Shown here one piece after another: positions 1-9,125 of a DNA stretch of 39,196 bases (position 1 is its first letter; the number at the start of each line of letters is the position of its first letter). The notes under the pieces were generated by a model that saw only the letters and a list, made by a program, of their open reading frames with translations, was not told the origin of the DNA and ran no database searches. The position numbers were made by a program, and so were the translations under genes. Origin of the DNA: Rhodobacteraceae bacterium UBA7436 (GTDB taxonomy: Bacteria; Pseudomonadota; Alphaproteobacteria; Rhodobacterales; Rhodobacteraceae); contig DLQI01000076.1 of NCBI GenBank assembly GCA_002478745.1, forward strand, positions 1-39,196, given 5' to 3'.

Positions 1-788
1 TTAGAGTGCATTTCGCTCATTTGCGCCCCGCCACGCCTTGCACCACGCATTCCTGCGTCATCGATGACCTTCCATGCCTTCAGATCATGGACATCGTCCG
101 CCTGCCCTGTGCTGGAAAAACCAGCTGGATTGCGAAAGGTGCTGCCCGCACTGCGGTCCTTGGTTGGCTGGGAGGCATCACGCTTGGTCAATTGATCTTC
201 CATGCGTGTGTGCAGTTCTGCGGGGTCACCTAATGGCCCCTCCATCACGACGCTAACAAGCACCGCGCCTTCTGGTAAATCGGTTTGACGGTACTGGAAG
301 TTCAAATCGTCTGCGCTGAGCGTTACAATCTCACCACTCCGCAACACAGCTGTCGCTTCAACAAAGACATCCGCAGTATAGCTGCCATAGCAACCCGCGT
401 TCATACGCACCGCACCACCTATACTGCCCGGAATTGTCCGCAGGAACGTTAGGTCAACGCCTGCATCAGCTGCTTTGCGTGCAACATGTGAATCAAGTGC
501 CGCAACACCCACCGTGACACGGTTGCCACTAACTTCAATCCCATTAAACCCACGACCCATTCGCACAACAACCGCCCGAATGCCACCGTCGCGCACGATC
601 AAGTTACTGCCAACACCCATTGGAAAAACTGGGACGCTTCGATCAAGAGCTTTCAGAAACTGCGATAAATCCTCAATATCTGCGGGCTGAAACAAGCAAT
701 CGGCAGGACCACCAACACGCAACCACGTCAGGTCTGACAACATACGAGCAGGTGTAAGTCGGCCACGCACTGTGGGCATATCAATCAT
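1..788 (-). CDS. murB: MurB, UDP-N-acetylenolpyruvoylglucosamine reductase (3' end cut by window edge)
   Basis: Reduces UDP-GlcNAc-enolpyruvate to UDP-MurNAc with FAD and NADPH in the cytoplasm, an early step of peptidoglycan precursor synthesis. Reading leftward from the ATG at 788, about 262 codons are open to the window edge. They include the FAD-binding PMGVGSNLIVRDGG segment, TIPGSIGGAVRMNAGCYG, and the catalytic-serine motif AGSTFRNP. The family is about 300 residues long, so some 45 C-terminal residues with the last catalytic Glu lie outside the window. The start overlaps the stop of the preceding small gene in an ATGA arrangement, which supports translational coupling and this start. 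It is the most downstream visible gene of the dcw cluster; ddl and ftsQAZ would be expected to follow. Confidence 0.95.
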   Translation of the reverse strand, partial: MIDMPTVRGRLTPARMLSDLTWLRVGGPADCLFQPADIEDLSQFLKALDRSVPVFPMGVGSNLIVRDGGIRAVVVRMGRGFNGIEVSGNRVTVGVAALDSHVARKAADAGVDLTFLRTIPGSIGGAVRMNAGCYGSYTADVFVEATAVLRSGEIVTLSADDLNFQYRQTDLPEGAVLVSVVMEGPLGDPAELHTRMEDQLTKRDASQPTKDRSAGSTFRNPAGFSSTGQADDVHDLKAWKVIDDAGMRGARRGGAQMSEMHS

Positions 789-1051
789 GTTTCGCTCCTT
801 GCATTGCGCGCACGAACAAACAGCAAGCCCAAGACAAAAGCTGTGATATGAAAAACAACGAACATACCCAACAAAAGCAACCCCGGTTGAGTGAATGCGA
901 CCTCTTCGAAAGCGCTCTTCAAAAGCAGAACCAACAGCGCCAAACAGGCCGATAACCAAGCCCCAAACAATATCATCCGCATCTTAAATCCGAGCCATAG
1001 GCTAATCATCGCAGACGCGGCCAGCAGAGAGACAAAAATCAAAATGCTCAT
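785..1051 (-). CDS. small integral membrane protein of unknown function
   Basis: An 88-residue hydrophobic protein with about three predicted membrane segments (roughly residues 2-20, 26-45 and 55-78), ending in a basic, polar tail (RARNARSET). I do not recognise a family. The gene overlaps both neighbours by 4 bp (ATGA at 1048-1051 and 785-788), so it is almost certainly translated as part of the murC-to-murB operon segment. Its place among cell-wall genes suggests, but does not show, an envelope role. Confidence 0.8.
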   Translation of the reverse strand: MSILIFVSLLAASAMISLWLGFKMRMILFGAWLSACLALLVLLLKSAFEEVAFTQPGLLLLGMFVVFHITAFVLGLLFVRARNARSET

Positions 1052-1305
1052 TCAACATCTCCTTTGACACGCGATTTGATCCAGCGGGATAGGTAGACGA
1101 CAGGCCAACGCAGCACACTCATTGCAGCAACCAGAACAACAAGGCCAACCAAAGGACCATTTTGCCATGTCACAAATCCAAGCAGCGAAATACCGATCCC
1201 AATCAAGATATAAGCGTTGCGCCAATGGTAATCTTTACTAGGTGTCATTGCCAAAACATTGGCAACCAGCGCCCAAACACAGGCTAGGACCAATGAAATA
1301 CTCAT
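1048..1305 (-). CDS. DUF2484 family membrane protein
   Basis: An 85-residue protein with two to three membrane helices: one N-terminal (LVLACVWALVANVLAM) and further ones around residues 29-45 and 50-65. It ends in a positively charged tail (SRWIKSRVKGDVE). Length, the LACVWAL start and the QNGP-LVGLVVL-SVLRWP pattern match my memory of DUF2484, a family largely confined to Rhodobacterales and found in the dcw cluster. Function is unknown. The ATG at 1305 overlaps the stop of the upstream gene by 4 bp. It resembles the neighbour at 1302-1565 in layout and in motifs such as the xxLRWP / RNPLRYL region, so the two look like a tandem duplication. Confidence 0.8.
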   Translation of the reverse strand: MSISLVLACVWALVANVLAMTPSKDYHWRNAYILIGIGISLLGFVTWQNGPLVGLVVLVAAMSVLRWPVVYLSRWIKSRVKGDVE

Positions 1306-1565
1306 TCAGAAAACTCCGGTGGTAGCTGCGGATTTTGGCCGCGTATTTTTGCCCAAAGATACCGCAATGGATTGCGAAACATCGCAATGAACGCAACAAT
1401 TGCTGCGATTGCGATCCACGCACTCACTTGAATGCCAATCAGCAGGATAAGGACGGGTGCCGCGATCAAAAGGATGACCGCGGGAACGTATTGGTAGCGC
1501 ATAGGAAACATCGCACAGGCAGCCGAGGCAAAAACCCAGATAATGCAGGCCCACAGAAGTGTCAT
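1302..1565 (-). CDS. DUF2484-like membrane protein
   Basis: An 87-residue protein beginning MTLLWACIIWVFASAACAMF, with two to three membrane helices and a basic tail (RYLWAKIRGQNPQ). I chose the ATG at 1563-1565 because it overlaps the murC stop codon as ATGA, the junction style of this operon. A longer frame reaches 1631 but would lie inside murC. The order helix, short loop, helix, helix, RNPLRYL parallels the downstream DUF2484 gene, so it is probably a diverged paralogue. Function unknown; the operon context points to the cell envelope. Confidence 0.75.
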   Translation of the reverse strand: MTLLWACIIWVFASAACAMFPMRYQYVPAVILLIAAPVLILLIGIQVSAWIAIAAIVAFIAMFRNPLRYLWAKIRGQNPQLPPEFSE

Positions 1566-2971
1566 GACTGGATGGCCAGTTGCGCAGGCAATCCATTGGC
1601 CCAGGTGGAAATCGTACCCGCCCCCAGACAAACAACCATATCACCCGGTTTTGCGTGTTCGCGCACCAAACGAGCCAAATCGCCTTCATTTTCAACGGCC
1701 GAGGCTTGGCGGTGGCCGTGGCGAATAAGCCCAGCCACCAGATCATCACGTGACGCGCCTTCGATAGGTGCCTCACCTGCTGAAAAGATATCCGCGATGC
1801 CCACAACGTCTGCATCATTAAAGCAGGCACAGAACTCTTCGAAATGATGCGACAGGCGCGTAAAGCGATGCGGCTGGTGAACCGCGATCACGCGACCTTC
1901 GCAAGATTGGCGCGCAGCTTTCAAAACAGCTGCGATTTCGACAGGGTGGTGACCGTAGTCGTCGATGATTGTAACGCCATCAACCACGCCCACTTTGGTA
2001 AAGCGGCGATTTACACCACCAAAATTCGCCAATGCGTCTCGAATTTCATCTCCACTCATACCCAAGTGGCGTGAAACAGCGACAGCAGACAATGCGTTCG
2101 AAACATTGTGATCACCGGGCATTGGCAAGGTGCAACCTTCAATGACTGTTCCCTCACCCTGCAGCGCGATATCAAAATGCGCGATCCCACCTTTGTACGT
2201 TAGGTTTATCACGCGCACGTCTGCTTGCGCATTGAAACCATACGTCACTACACGTCGATCCGTAATCTTACCGACCAAAGCCTGCACCTCAGGATGGTCG
2301 GTGCAGCATACAGCCAAACCGTAAAACGGAATGTTGGAAACGAAGTCCAAAAAACCTTGGCGCAGGGTATCAAAGTCGCCCCAATGCTCCATGTGTTCTG
2401 GATCAATATTGGTCACGATCGCAATTGTGGCTGGCAAGCGGTTGAAGGTTCCATCGCTTTCGTCGGCCTCTACAACCATCCATTCGCCTAAACCAACTCG
2501 CGCGTTAGAGCCGTAGGCGTGGATGATCCCGCCGTTCACAACGGTGGGATCGAATTTACCCGCAACCATCAACTCAGCCATCATTGTGGTCGTCGTTGTT
2601 TTGCCATGCGTTCCCGCCACGGCAATGTTTGATTTCAAACGCATCAGCTCAGCCAGCATTTCGGCACGGCGCACAATCGGCAAACCACGTGCGCGAGCTG
2701 CGTCTAACTCAGGGTTCCCTGGTTTAATCGCGGACGAGATCACAATTACGGCCGCATCATCGATGTTTTCAGCGCGTTGGCCTTCAAAGATCAAAGCCCC
2801 TTTTTCATGCAAGCGATCCGTGATCTTGGTCTTCTTCAGGTCCGAGCCTTGCACCACATAGCCGTGGTTAAGAAGGACCTCGGCAATGCCTGACATGCCG
2901 ATGCCGCCGATACCTACAAAATGGATTGCTCCTACATCGCCGGGAAGTTTGGTGGCCGCGTTCATGCGCAT
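1562..2971 (-). CDS. murC: MurC, UDP-N-acetylmuramate--L-alanine ligase
   Basis: Adds L-Ala to UDP-MurNAc using ATP, the first Mur ligase step, in the cytoplasm. It is 469 residues, normal for MurC. The N-terminal UDP-binding domain shows HFVGIGGIGMSGIAEVL (about residues 17-33), the central domain carries the ATP-binding GTHGKTTTTTMM (about residue 120), and the C-terminal domain includes DDYGHHPVEI and VHQPHRFTR. The start lies only 6 bp after the murG stop, and the stop overlaps the next small gene by 4 bp. Its regulation is presumably that of the whole dcw transcript. Confidence 0.97.
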   Translation of the reverse strand: MRMNAATKLPGDVGAIHFVGIGGIGMSGIAEVLLNHGYVVQGSDLKKTKITDRLHEKGALIFEGQRAENIDDAAVIVISSAIKPGNPELDAARARGLPIVRRAEMLAELMRLKSNIAVAGTHGKTTTTTMMAELMVAGKFDPTVVNGGIIHAYGSNARVGLGEWMVVEADESDGTFNRLPATIAIVTNIDPEHMEHWGDFDTLRQGFLDFVSNIPFYGLAVCCTDHPEVQALVGKITDRRVVTYGFNAQADVRVINLTYKGGIAHFDIALQGEGTVIEGCTLPMPGDHNVSNALSAVAVSRHLGMSGDEIRDALANFGGVNRRFTKVGVVDGVTIIDDYGHHPVEIAAVLKAARQSCEGRVIAVHQPHRFTRLSHHFEEFCACFNDADVVGIADIFSAGEAPIEGASRDDLVAGLIRHGHRQASAVENEGDLARLVREHAKPGDMVVCLGAGTISTWANGLPAQLAIQS

Positions 2972-2977
2972 GCTCCT

Positions 2978-4066
2978 TTATTTATTCGCTAAGGCTTCGA
3001 CCATGTCGACCAGCGTTTGTGTTGCTTCGGGTTTACCTGCAGACAATGCAGCATTTGACATCTGTCCAGCCGCAGCAGGATCGCTGAGGATGGCAACGAT
3101 TTGTTCGCTCAATGCGTCGATCGTCAGAGCACTTTCTGGAATCAAGACGGCAGCGCCGCCATCAACCAATCCGCGCGCGTTGGCTGTCTGGTGATCGCCT
3201 GTAGCTGCAGCGAAGGGCACCAAAATCGACGGCCGACCAATTACACTAATGTCCGCAACAGATGACGCGCCCGCACGGCTGATAACAAGTTGTGCTTCAG
3301 ACATGCGCCGGGGCACATCCTGAAAAAATGAAGCGACTTCAGCATTCACACCTTCAGAGGCATAGTAGTCCCTAACGCGGTCTTCGTCTTCGCCGCGCGC
3401 TTGGTGACTCACACGCAAATTGCGTAAAATATCCATAGGGAGCTGTGCAATTGCAGGCGGGATGATGTCACTAAAAATCCGCGCACCCTGGCTCCCACCG
3501 ATAACCAGAAGATCCATCGGATAATCTCCAGGCTGGATGTACCCTGCCCCCGCACGATCAAGAATGCTGCCCCTTACAGGATTCCCAACATGGACGCCTT
3601 CAATGCCCGCGGCCAAATCGGTCGGCCAAGTGCCGCAGGCAACTGCATCAACGCGCGGCGCAAAAAGCGTGTTCACACGTCCAAGGACACCGTTCTGTTC
3701 ATGGATCATACGTGGCAAACGCAATAGGGTAGCAGCAGCCATCGCAGGAATAGTTGGATAACCGCCAAAGCCGATGACGACATCAGGCCGATCGCGCAAC
3801 ATTTTATAGGCCGCACCAATAACGCCGCCAGCAATACGAAACGGAACCAGCGCTTTGGCCAAAATGCCACCACGTGCAAAAGTCGCGCTGCTGATCTGTT
3901 CGATCTCAGTTGTATGAGGAAAGCCGCCAGTATAGCGCGCGCCGCGAGCATCCGTACTCAACTTTACACGCCACCCCTTCTTCAGCATTTCTTCGGCCAA
4001 AGCTTGAGCCGGGAACATATGCCCGCCCGTACCACCGGCCGCGATCAAAAGTAACGGAGACCTCAT
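2978..4066 (-). CDS. murG: MurG, lipid II-forming GlcNAc transferase
   Basis: Transfers GlcNAc from UDP-GlcNAc to lipid I, giving lipid II at the inner face of the cytoplasmic membrane. It is 362 residues, typical of MurG. The N-terminal glycine-rich loop AAGGTGGHMFPAQALAEEM binds the lipid-linked acceptor; HEQNGVLGRVN and the second G-loop LLVIGGSQGARIF are present; the C-terminal half carries SRAGASSVADI and the PFAAATGDHQTANAR segment that contacts UDP-GlcNAc. The ATG overlaps the ftsW stop by 4 bp, so ftsW and murG are likely translationally coupled. Confidence 0.97.
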   Translation of the reverse strand: MRSPLLLIAAGGTGGHMFPAQALAEEMLKKGWRVKLSTDARGARYTGGFPHTTEIEQISSATFARGGILAKALVPFRIAGGVIGAAYKMLRDRPDVVIGFGGYPTIPAMAAATLLRLPRMIHEQNGVLGRVNTLFAPRVDAVACGTWPTDLAAGIEGVHVGNPVRGSILDRAGAGYIQPGDYPMDLLVIGGSQGARIFSDIIPPAIAQLPMDILRNLRVSHQARGEDEDRVRDYYASEGVNAEVASFFQDVPRRMSEAQLVISRAGASSVADISVIGRPSILVPFAAATGDHQTANARGLVDGGAAVLIPESALTIDALSEQIVAILSDPAAAGQMSNAALSAGKPEATQTLVDMVEALANK

Positions 4067-5235
4067 CTCATGCGCCCTCGGCCTAGAAGGTCACTAATTT
4101 CGCCCTGCGGCCGTGTGCGTGTGAAGGCCAATAACATGCCCAGTGCAATACCTGACGCAATCACAGAAGACCCACCATAACTTACAAACGGCAATGTCAT
4201 GCCCTTAGCAGGAAGCAAACGCACAGCAACGCCCATATTGATCATCGCTTGAACACCAAACATGCAAGCAAGGCCTGTACCAGCAAGGCGAATGAACGGA
4301 TCGCGTTCACGTACCAAGCGCAACAAGGAGCGTACGACAACGCCGCAATATAGCAAGATGATACATAAGACCAAAATCAGGCCATACTCTTCGGCAGCAA
4401 CCGCAATAATGAAGTCGGTATGCGCGTCTGGAAGGGACCACTTGACCTGCCCTTCACCCACGCCAACTCCGAACAATCCACCTTCGCGAATGGCGTTTGT
4501 CGCGTACCCCATTTGCGTAGTTGGATCGATATCTGCTGTACTTAAGAAACCATCGATACGACGGGCAAAGTGTTCTGAGCTTGAGTATGCGATCACACCA
4601 CCCATAACCACAAAAGCAGCCATTGCGACCAACAAGATCATTGGCGCGCCAGCTACAAAATACATAACGCCCCAACCGAATAGAACCAAACAAGCTTGAC
4701 CAAAGTCAGGCTGCATCGCCAGCATCAACACAATCGCGATGCAAAGAGCAAAGGACCACGTACGACCAGGTGGGCCATTAAGCTCCTGATTGGCTGCCAT
4801 CATCCAAGCAGCGGCAACCACAAAGCCAGGCTTTAAAAACTCAGAGGGCTGAAGAGATGCAAACCCCAAGCTGTACCAACGTACAGCACCTTTACCGAAG
4901 TCCGTTCCAAAAAACGGCAACATTGCCAACGCAATAAACGAACAAACAAATCCAAGAACGGCTAGACGACGCACCACCAAGGGTGTCATCATTGACATCA
5001 AGATCATAACGATCAACGCAACGCTGCCGAAGAAAGCTTGGCGCTGGACATAGTGGAATGAAGAAAATCCGTTTTTAGCAGCCAAAGGCGGCGAAGATGC
5101 CAGCCCCAACAATAAACCAACTGCGAACAGGATCAAAACACAAGACAAAGTCCATTTGTCAATCGTCCGCCACCATTTGGGAAGGATCGGTTCGCCACGT
5201 TGAACCGGTACTGCACCATAGACCATTTCTGTCAT
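4063..5235 (-). CDS. ftsW: FtsW, septal SEDS peptidoglycan glycosyltransferase
   Basis: A SEDS-family glycosyltransferase that polymerises lipid II at the septum together with FtsI. It is 390 residues with about ten membrane helices. Family marks are LQPSEFLKPGFVVA and the C-terminal LPFVSYGGSSVIASGIALG, plus QPDFGQ, whose aspartate is catalytically essential in SEDS proteins. The start at 5235 is preceded by AAGGCGATTACC, an acceptable ribosome site. Unlike its neighbours, it is separated from murD by a gene on the opposite strand, so ftsW-murG-murC-murB probably need their own promoter in 5236-5381 or read-through from murD. A TATAGT at 5287-5292 on the minus strand could be a -10 element. 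Confidence 0.96.
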   Translation of the reverse strand: MTEMVYGAVPVQRGEPILPKWWRTIDKWTLSCVLILFAVGLLLGLASSPPLAAKNGFSSFHYVQRQAFFGSVALIVMILMSMMTPLVVRRLAVLGFVCSFIALAMLPFFGTDFGKGAVRWYSLGFASLQPSEFLKPGFVVAAAWMMAANQELNGPPGRTWSFALCIAIVLMLAMQPDFGQACLVLFGWGVMYFVAGAPMILLVAMAAFVVMGGVIAYSSSEHFARRIDGFLSTADIDPTTQMGYATNAIREGGLFGVGVGEGQVKWSLPDAHTDFIIAVAAEEYGLILVLCIILLYCGVVVRSLLRLVRERDPFIRLAGTGLACMFGVQAMINMGVAVRLLPAKGMTLPFVSYGGSSVIASGIALGMLLAFTRTRPQGEISDLLGRGRMR

Positions 5236-5381
5236 GGTAATCGCCTTTACACTGCCTCAAAACGTCCCTTTTCGGGATCTATGGCAACTATAGCGTGGTT
5301 TTTCTCTGCGGGCTAGTGTGTTTTCATCCAATCACACAGTCACGCTTGACGGTGTGGGCTCAGTCAGGCAATGGCTGAGAT

Positions 5382-6560
5382 ATGCAATTTGATACACTTA
5401 TAATTGGCGCTGGTGCCGCTGGAATGATGTGCGCTGCAAATGCTGGCGGCAAGGTCGTGATTGTGGACCACGCCAAAGCGCCGGGTGAGAAAATACGTAT
5501 CTCTGGGGGTGGGCGCTGCAACTTTACTAACATGCATTGCGCCCCACATGCGTTCTTATCCCAAAATCCACATTTCGCTAAATCTGCATTGGCCCGTTAT
5601 ACCCAGTGGGATTTTGTCGAACTGGTGGATCAGCACGGGATAAAATGGCACGAAAAAACGCTGGGACAACTTTTTTGCGATGTGTCTGCGAAAGAGATTG
5701 TGGCCATGTTGCGCACACTTATGCAGAATGCAGGTGTCGAATTGCACCTACAAACATCTGTTGAAAACCTGACCAAAACTGAAAGTGGATATTCCGCCGC
5801 TTTGACTGGCCCAAATGGCTCAAAATCGATCACGGCCAAAAATCTTGTCGTCGCAACTGGTGGCAAATCTATTCCAAAGATGGGCGCGACAGGATTCGCC
5901 TATGACATCGCTCGCCAGTTTGATCTAAGCCTCACTGAAACACGCCCCGCACTGGTTCCGTTCACATTCCCCGAAGACCGCTTTACACCACTCGCCGGCG
6001 TTGCGACACCTGCCCGCGTGTCCGCAAACGGCACAAGCTTTGAGGAAGCGCTGCTCTTCACCCACCGCGGTCTTTCTGGTCCCGTCGTTTTACAAGCTTC
6101 AAGTTATTGGGCTGAAGGCCAAGACATCTCAGTCAACATTGATCCTTATAATACGTTGATGGATGCACTGCGTGAGAAACGACAAGAACAAGGGCGCAAG
6201 AACCTCACAACAGAATTAGCAAAGCTATTGCCCACCCGCCTTGTCGATCACCTTGCAACGCAGATGGATCTCACTGGCAACCTTGCCGATCAATCAGATA
6301 AGCGCTTGGGCGAAATCATCGACGAATTGCAAAATTGGAAGATGGCACCTTCGGGTACCGAAGGTTACCGCACAGCCGAAGTAACGTTGGGCGGTGTAGA
6401 CACAGACGAACTGTCATCAAAAACGATGGCGGCAAAGTCCCTGCCTTCTCTATATTTCATAGGAGAGGCGGTCGACGTCACTGGATGGCTGGGCGGCTAC
6501 AATTTCCAATGGGCATGGTCATCAGGCATAGCAGCAGCCCGCGCGATTGCCGCAGATTAA
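5382..6560 (+). CDS. BaiN/HI0933-type NAD(P)/FAD-dependent oxidoreductase
   Basis: A 392-residue flavoprotein of the HI0933/BaiN family (related to E. coli YhiN). Visible marks are the N-terminal dinucleotide-binding LIIGAGAAGMMCAANAG, the family signature ISGGGRCNFTN (about residue 42), VVATGGKSIPKMGATG in the middle, and the C-terminal FAD-contacting FIGEAVDVTGWLGGYNFQWA. The substrate in vivo is not known for most members. It lies on the plus strand between ftsW and murD of the minus-strand dcw cluster, and its stop overlaps the murD stop by 3 bp tail to tail, so the two transcripts must collide or read antisense. Its base composition resembles the neighbours, with no obvious sign of recent transfer. 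Confidence 0.9.
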   Translation: MQFDTLIIGAGAAGMMCAANAGGKVVIVDHAKAPGEKIRISGGGRCNFTNMHCAPHAFLSQNPHFAKSALARYTQWDFVELVDQHGIKWHEKTLGQLFCDVSAKEIVAMLRTLMQNAGVELHLQTSVENLTKTESGYSAALTGPNGSKSITAKNLVVATGGKSIPKMGATGFAYDIARQFDLSLTETRPALVPFTFPEDRFTPLAGVATPARVSANGTSFEEALLFTHRGLSGPVVLQASSYWAEGQDISVNIDPYNTLMDALREKRQEQGRKNLTTELAKLLPTRLVDHLATQMDLTGNLADQSDKRLGEIIDELQNWKMAPSGTEGYRTAEVTLGGVDTDELSSKTMAAKSLPSLYFIGEAVDVTGWLGGYNFQWAWSSGIAAARAIAAD

Positions 6561-7960
6561 GACGCGTCTAAGCGTTTTTCGACCTCAGCTATAAAATCAT
6601 CGCCACGGCGTTCAAAGCTGTCGTACTGGTCAAAACTGGCCGTTGCTGGTGCCAAAAGAACCACTTCGCCATCTTGTGCATCTGCCATCGCCGCGGCGAC
6701 TGCCTCAGCCATTGTTGTGCACACCTGCGATTCAGCGGTCAGCTGCATTGCAAACTGCGCCGCTTCGCGCCCAATAACATATGCTTTGACAACGTCTGAA
6801 GAGGCAGCATTAAGTTCTTCAACACCACCCTCTTTTTGCAAACCGCCACAGATCCAGCGAATGCGCTTGAAAGCGTGTAACGCTTTTGCGGCACTATCAA
6901 CGTTAGTTGCTTTGCTATCGTTCACATAACGAACACCGCCAACATCTGCGATTGTCTGACTACGGTGCGGCAAGCCACCAAAGGAATGGAATGCGGCCTC
7001 AATAACTTTAGGTGCGATCCCAAGAGAACGACACGCAGCATAAGCAGCGCAGGCGTTTTGGTGATTATGCTCGCCCGGCAATCCAGCAACGCTTCGCAAA
7101 TCAATCGATCCGGCCTGACGGCCCTTACGGTACTCGCTAAGGAATCCCTTACGTGCAAACACTTGCCAACCGGGGCCTGTTAGCTTTTCCTCAACTGACA
7201 CGCGGATCACACGGTCATCCGCAGCGCCTTCGCTCAACTGACCAGCAAGGAATATGCCTTCAGATTCATCTACACCAATGACAGCGCGGTCAGGACCACC
7301 TTCTGCAAACAACCGGCGTTTGGCGGCGAAATAGCCCCCCATGCCAGCATGGCGATCAAGATGGTCAGGACTGAGATTAGTAAAGACTGCAACATCAGGA
7401 GTTAAGCTTCGGGCAAGATCAGTTTGATAGCTCGAGAGCTCCAACACCACAACTTCGCCGTCGATTGCAGGATCAATGTCCAAGACACCGCGACCAATAT
7501 TACCGGCAAGCTGTGCAGGACGATTGGCATGACTCAGGATGTGGTGGATCAAAGCGGATGTCGTGGACTTGCCGTTTGAACCGGTCACCGCGATCACGCG
7601 CGGCATGTTCTCAAAGTTGTTCCATTCTGGTGTCGCAAAAGATTGGAAAAACAACCCAATGTCGTTATCAACAGGTACGCCCACTTTGAGGGCCGCAGCC
7701 ACAACTGGATTTGGCGTAGGGTACAAATGTGGAATACCGGGGCTAACGATAAGGCGCGCAACATCCTCGAAACTGCCCGCCTTTTTCAGATCAACGCATT
7801 CAAATCCCTCGTCTAGCGCAACTTCACGAGCTGCATCATTGTCATCCCAGCAGATTGCTGTTGCCCCACCCTCGCGCAAAGCTCTCGCAGCAGACAGGCC
7901 GGAGCGACCCAAGCCAAGAACAGCTACTTTTTTACCCGTAAGACCTTGGACTGGTATCAT
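6557..7960 (-). CDS. murD: MurD, UDP-N-acetylmuramoyl-L-alanine--D-glutamate ligase
   Basis: Adds D-Glu to UDP-MurNAc-L-Ala using ATP. It is 467 residues. It shows the N-terminal Rossmann motif KKVAVLGLGRSGLSAARAL, the ATP-binding AVTGSNGKSTTSALI (about residue 122), VLELSSYQTD, and NDSKATNVDSAAKAL near the domain 2-3 border. The start at 7960 follows the mraY stop by 66 bp, one of the larger gaps in the cluster. I see no terminator at its end, where it meets the convergent flavoprotein gene. Confidence 0.97.
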   Translation of the reverse strand: MIPVQGLTGKKVAVLGLGRSGLSAARALREGGATAICWDDNDAAREVALDEGFECVDLKKAGSFEDVARLIVSPGIPHLYPTPNPVVAAALKVGVPVDNDIGLFFQSFATPEWNNFENMPRVIAVTGSNGKSTTSALIHHILSHANRPAQLAGNIGRGVLDIDPAIDGEVVVLELSSYQTDLARSLTPDVAVFTNLSPDHLDRHAGMGGYFAAKRRLFAEGGPDRAVIGVDESEGIFLAGQLSEGAADDRVIRVSVEEKLTGPGWQVFARKGFLSEYRKGRQAGSIDLRSVAGLPGEHNHQNACAAYAACRSLGIAPKVIEAAFHSFGGLPHRSQTIADVGGVRYVNDSKATNVDSAAKALHAFKRIRWICGGLQKEGGVEELNAASSDVVKAYVIGREAAQFAMQLTAESQVCTTMAEAVAAAMADAQDGEVVLLAPATASFDQYDSFERRGDDFIAEVEKRLDAS

Positions 7961-8026
7961 GATTTACCCGAATGGCGGCGAAACCCCCAAACCCCTAAAT
8001 TTAAGTTAAGCAGAAAGGCGAAACGC

Positions 8027-9097
8027 TTATCTGACTTTGAGTGTTGCCAACCCAATCAGTGCCAAGATCAACGATACGATCCAAAACCGGATTACGATCT
8101 GCGGCTCTGACCAGCCCTTTTTCTCATAGTGATGATGAATCGGGGCCATTAAGAAAACGCGTTTACCGGTCTTCTTGAAGTACAAAACCTGAATGATCAC
8201 GCTCATAGCCTCAACAACGAACAAGCCTCCCACGATGCCCAAAACCAATTCGTGTTTTGTTGCGATTGCAATGGCACCAAGCGCGCCACCTAGCGCAAGA
8301 GATCCAGTATCGCCCATAAACACCGCTGCGGGTGGGGCATTGTACCAAAGGAAACCTAGGCCACCGCCAAACACGCCAGCTGCGAAAATCAAAATTTCGC
8401 CCGTGCCGGGTACATAATGCACATCCAAATAGTCGGTGAAATCAACACGGCCAACCGCATATGCAATGACGCCAAGCGTTCCTGCAGCAATCATAACTGG
8501 CATGATGGCCAAACCGTCCAAGCCATCGGTCAAGTTAACCGCGTTTGCCGCACCCACGATAACAATCATCGCAAACGGTATGTATAAAAAACCAAGATTG
8601 ATCAGGACGTCTTTGAAAACAGGTACCGCAAGTTGGTATTGAAGCTGCTCAGGATGCGCTAACGTTGCGAGATAAGACGCGATACCCGCTATCACAAAGC
8701 CAAGTAAAAGGCGAACTTTACTCGAAACACCGGTAGTCGTTTGTTTTGAAACCTTCGCATAGTCATCCGCAAACCCAATGGCCGCGAATGACATCGTCAC
8801 GAACATGATGATCCAAATAAATGGATTATCTAACCGCGCCCAAAGCAAGGTTGAAGTCAACAATGCTCCGACAATCAACAAGCCACCCATGGTCGGTGTG
8901 CCCGCTTTGGCAAAATGTCCCTCAGGGCCATCTTCACGGATGGGCTGGCCTTTACCTTGGCGCTTGCGCAATACATTGATCAAAGGGCGTCCGAAAATGA
9001 AACCAAAGAAAAGCGCTGTCAAAAAGGCACAACCAGCACGCACTGTGATGTAGCGAAATAGGTTAAATGCCTCGTAATCAGACAACCAATAGAGCAT
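8027..9097 (-). CDS. mraY: MraY, phospho-MurNAc-pentapeptide translocase
   Basis: Transfers phospho-MurNAc-pentapeptide to undecaprenyl phosphate, forming lipid I, in the cytoplasmic membrane. About ten helices. Family marks are PTMGGLLI, the catalytic-loop aspartates in GFADDYAKV, NAVNLTDGLDGLAI, FMGDTGSLALGG and the histidine run MAPIHHHYEKKGW. I take the ATG at 9095-9097 (356 residues, close to other MraY) because GAAGGAGA lies about 5 nt upstream. A longer frame from a TTG would place this ribosome site inside the gene. Confidence 0.97.
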   Translation of the reverse strand: MLYWLSDYEAFNLFRYITVRAGCAFLTALFFGFIFGRPLINVLRKRQGKGQPIREDGPEGHFAKAGTPTMGGLLIVGALLTSTLLWARLDNPFIWIIMFVTMSFAAIGFADDYAKVSKQTTTGVSSKVRLLLGFVIAGIASYLATLAHPEQLQYQLAVPVFKDVLINLGFLYIPFAMIVIVGAANAVNLTDGLDGLAIMPVMIAAGTLGVIAYAVGRVDFTDYLDVHYVPGTGEILIFAAGVFGGGLGFLWYNAPPAAVFMGDTGSLALGGALGAIAIATKHELVLGIVGGLFVVEAMSVIIQVLYFKKTGKRVFLMAPIHHHYEKKGWSEPQIVIRFWIVSLILALIGLATLKVR

Positions 9098-9125
9098 ACA
9101 GCTCTCCTTCAATCATTATCTTGTG

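Noticed and set aside
1306..1847. Long open frames overlapping murC and the DUF2484-like gene in other frames (up to 174 residues)
   Set aside because: They lie inside well-supported genes, and their residue make-up is that of shadow frames.
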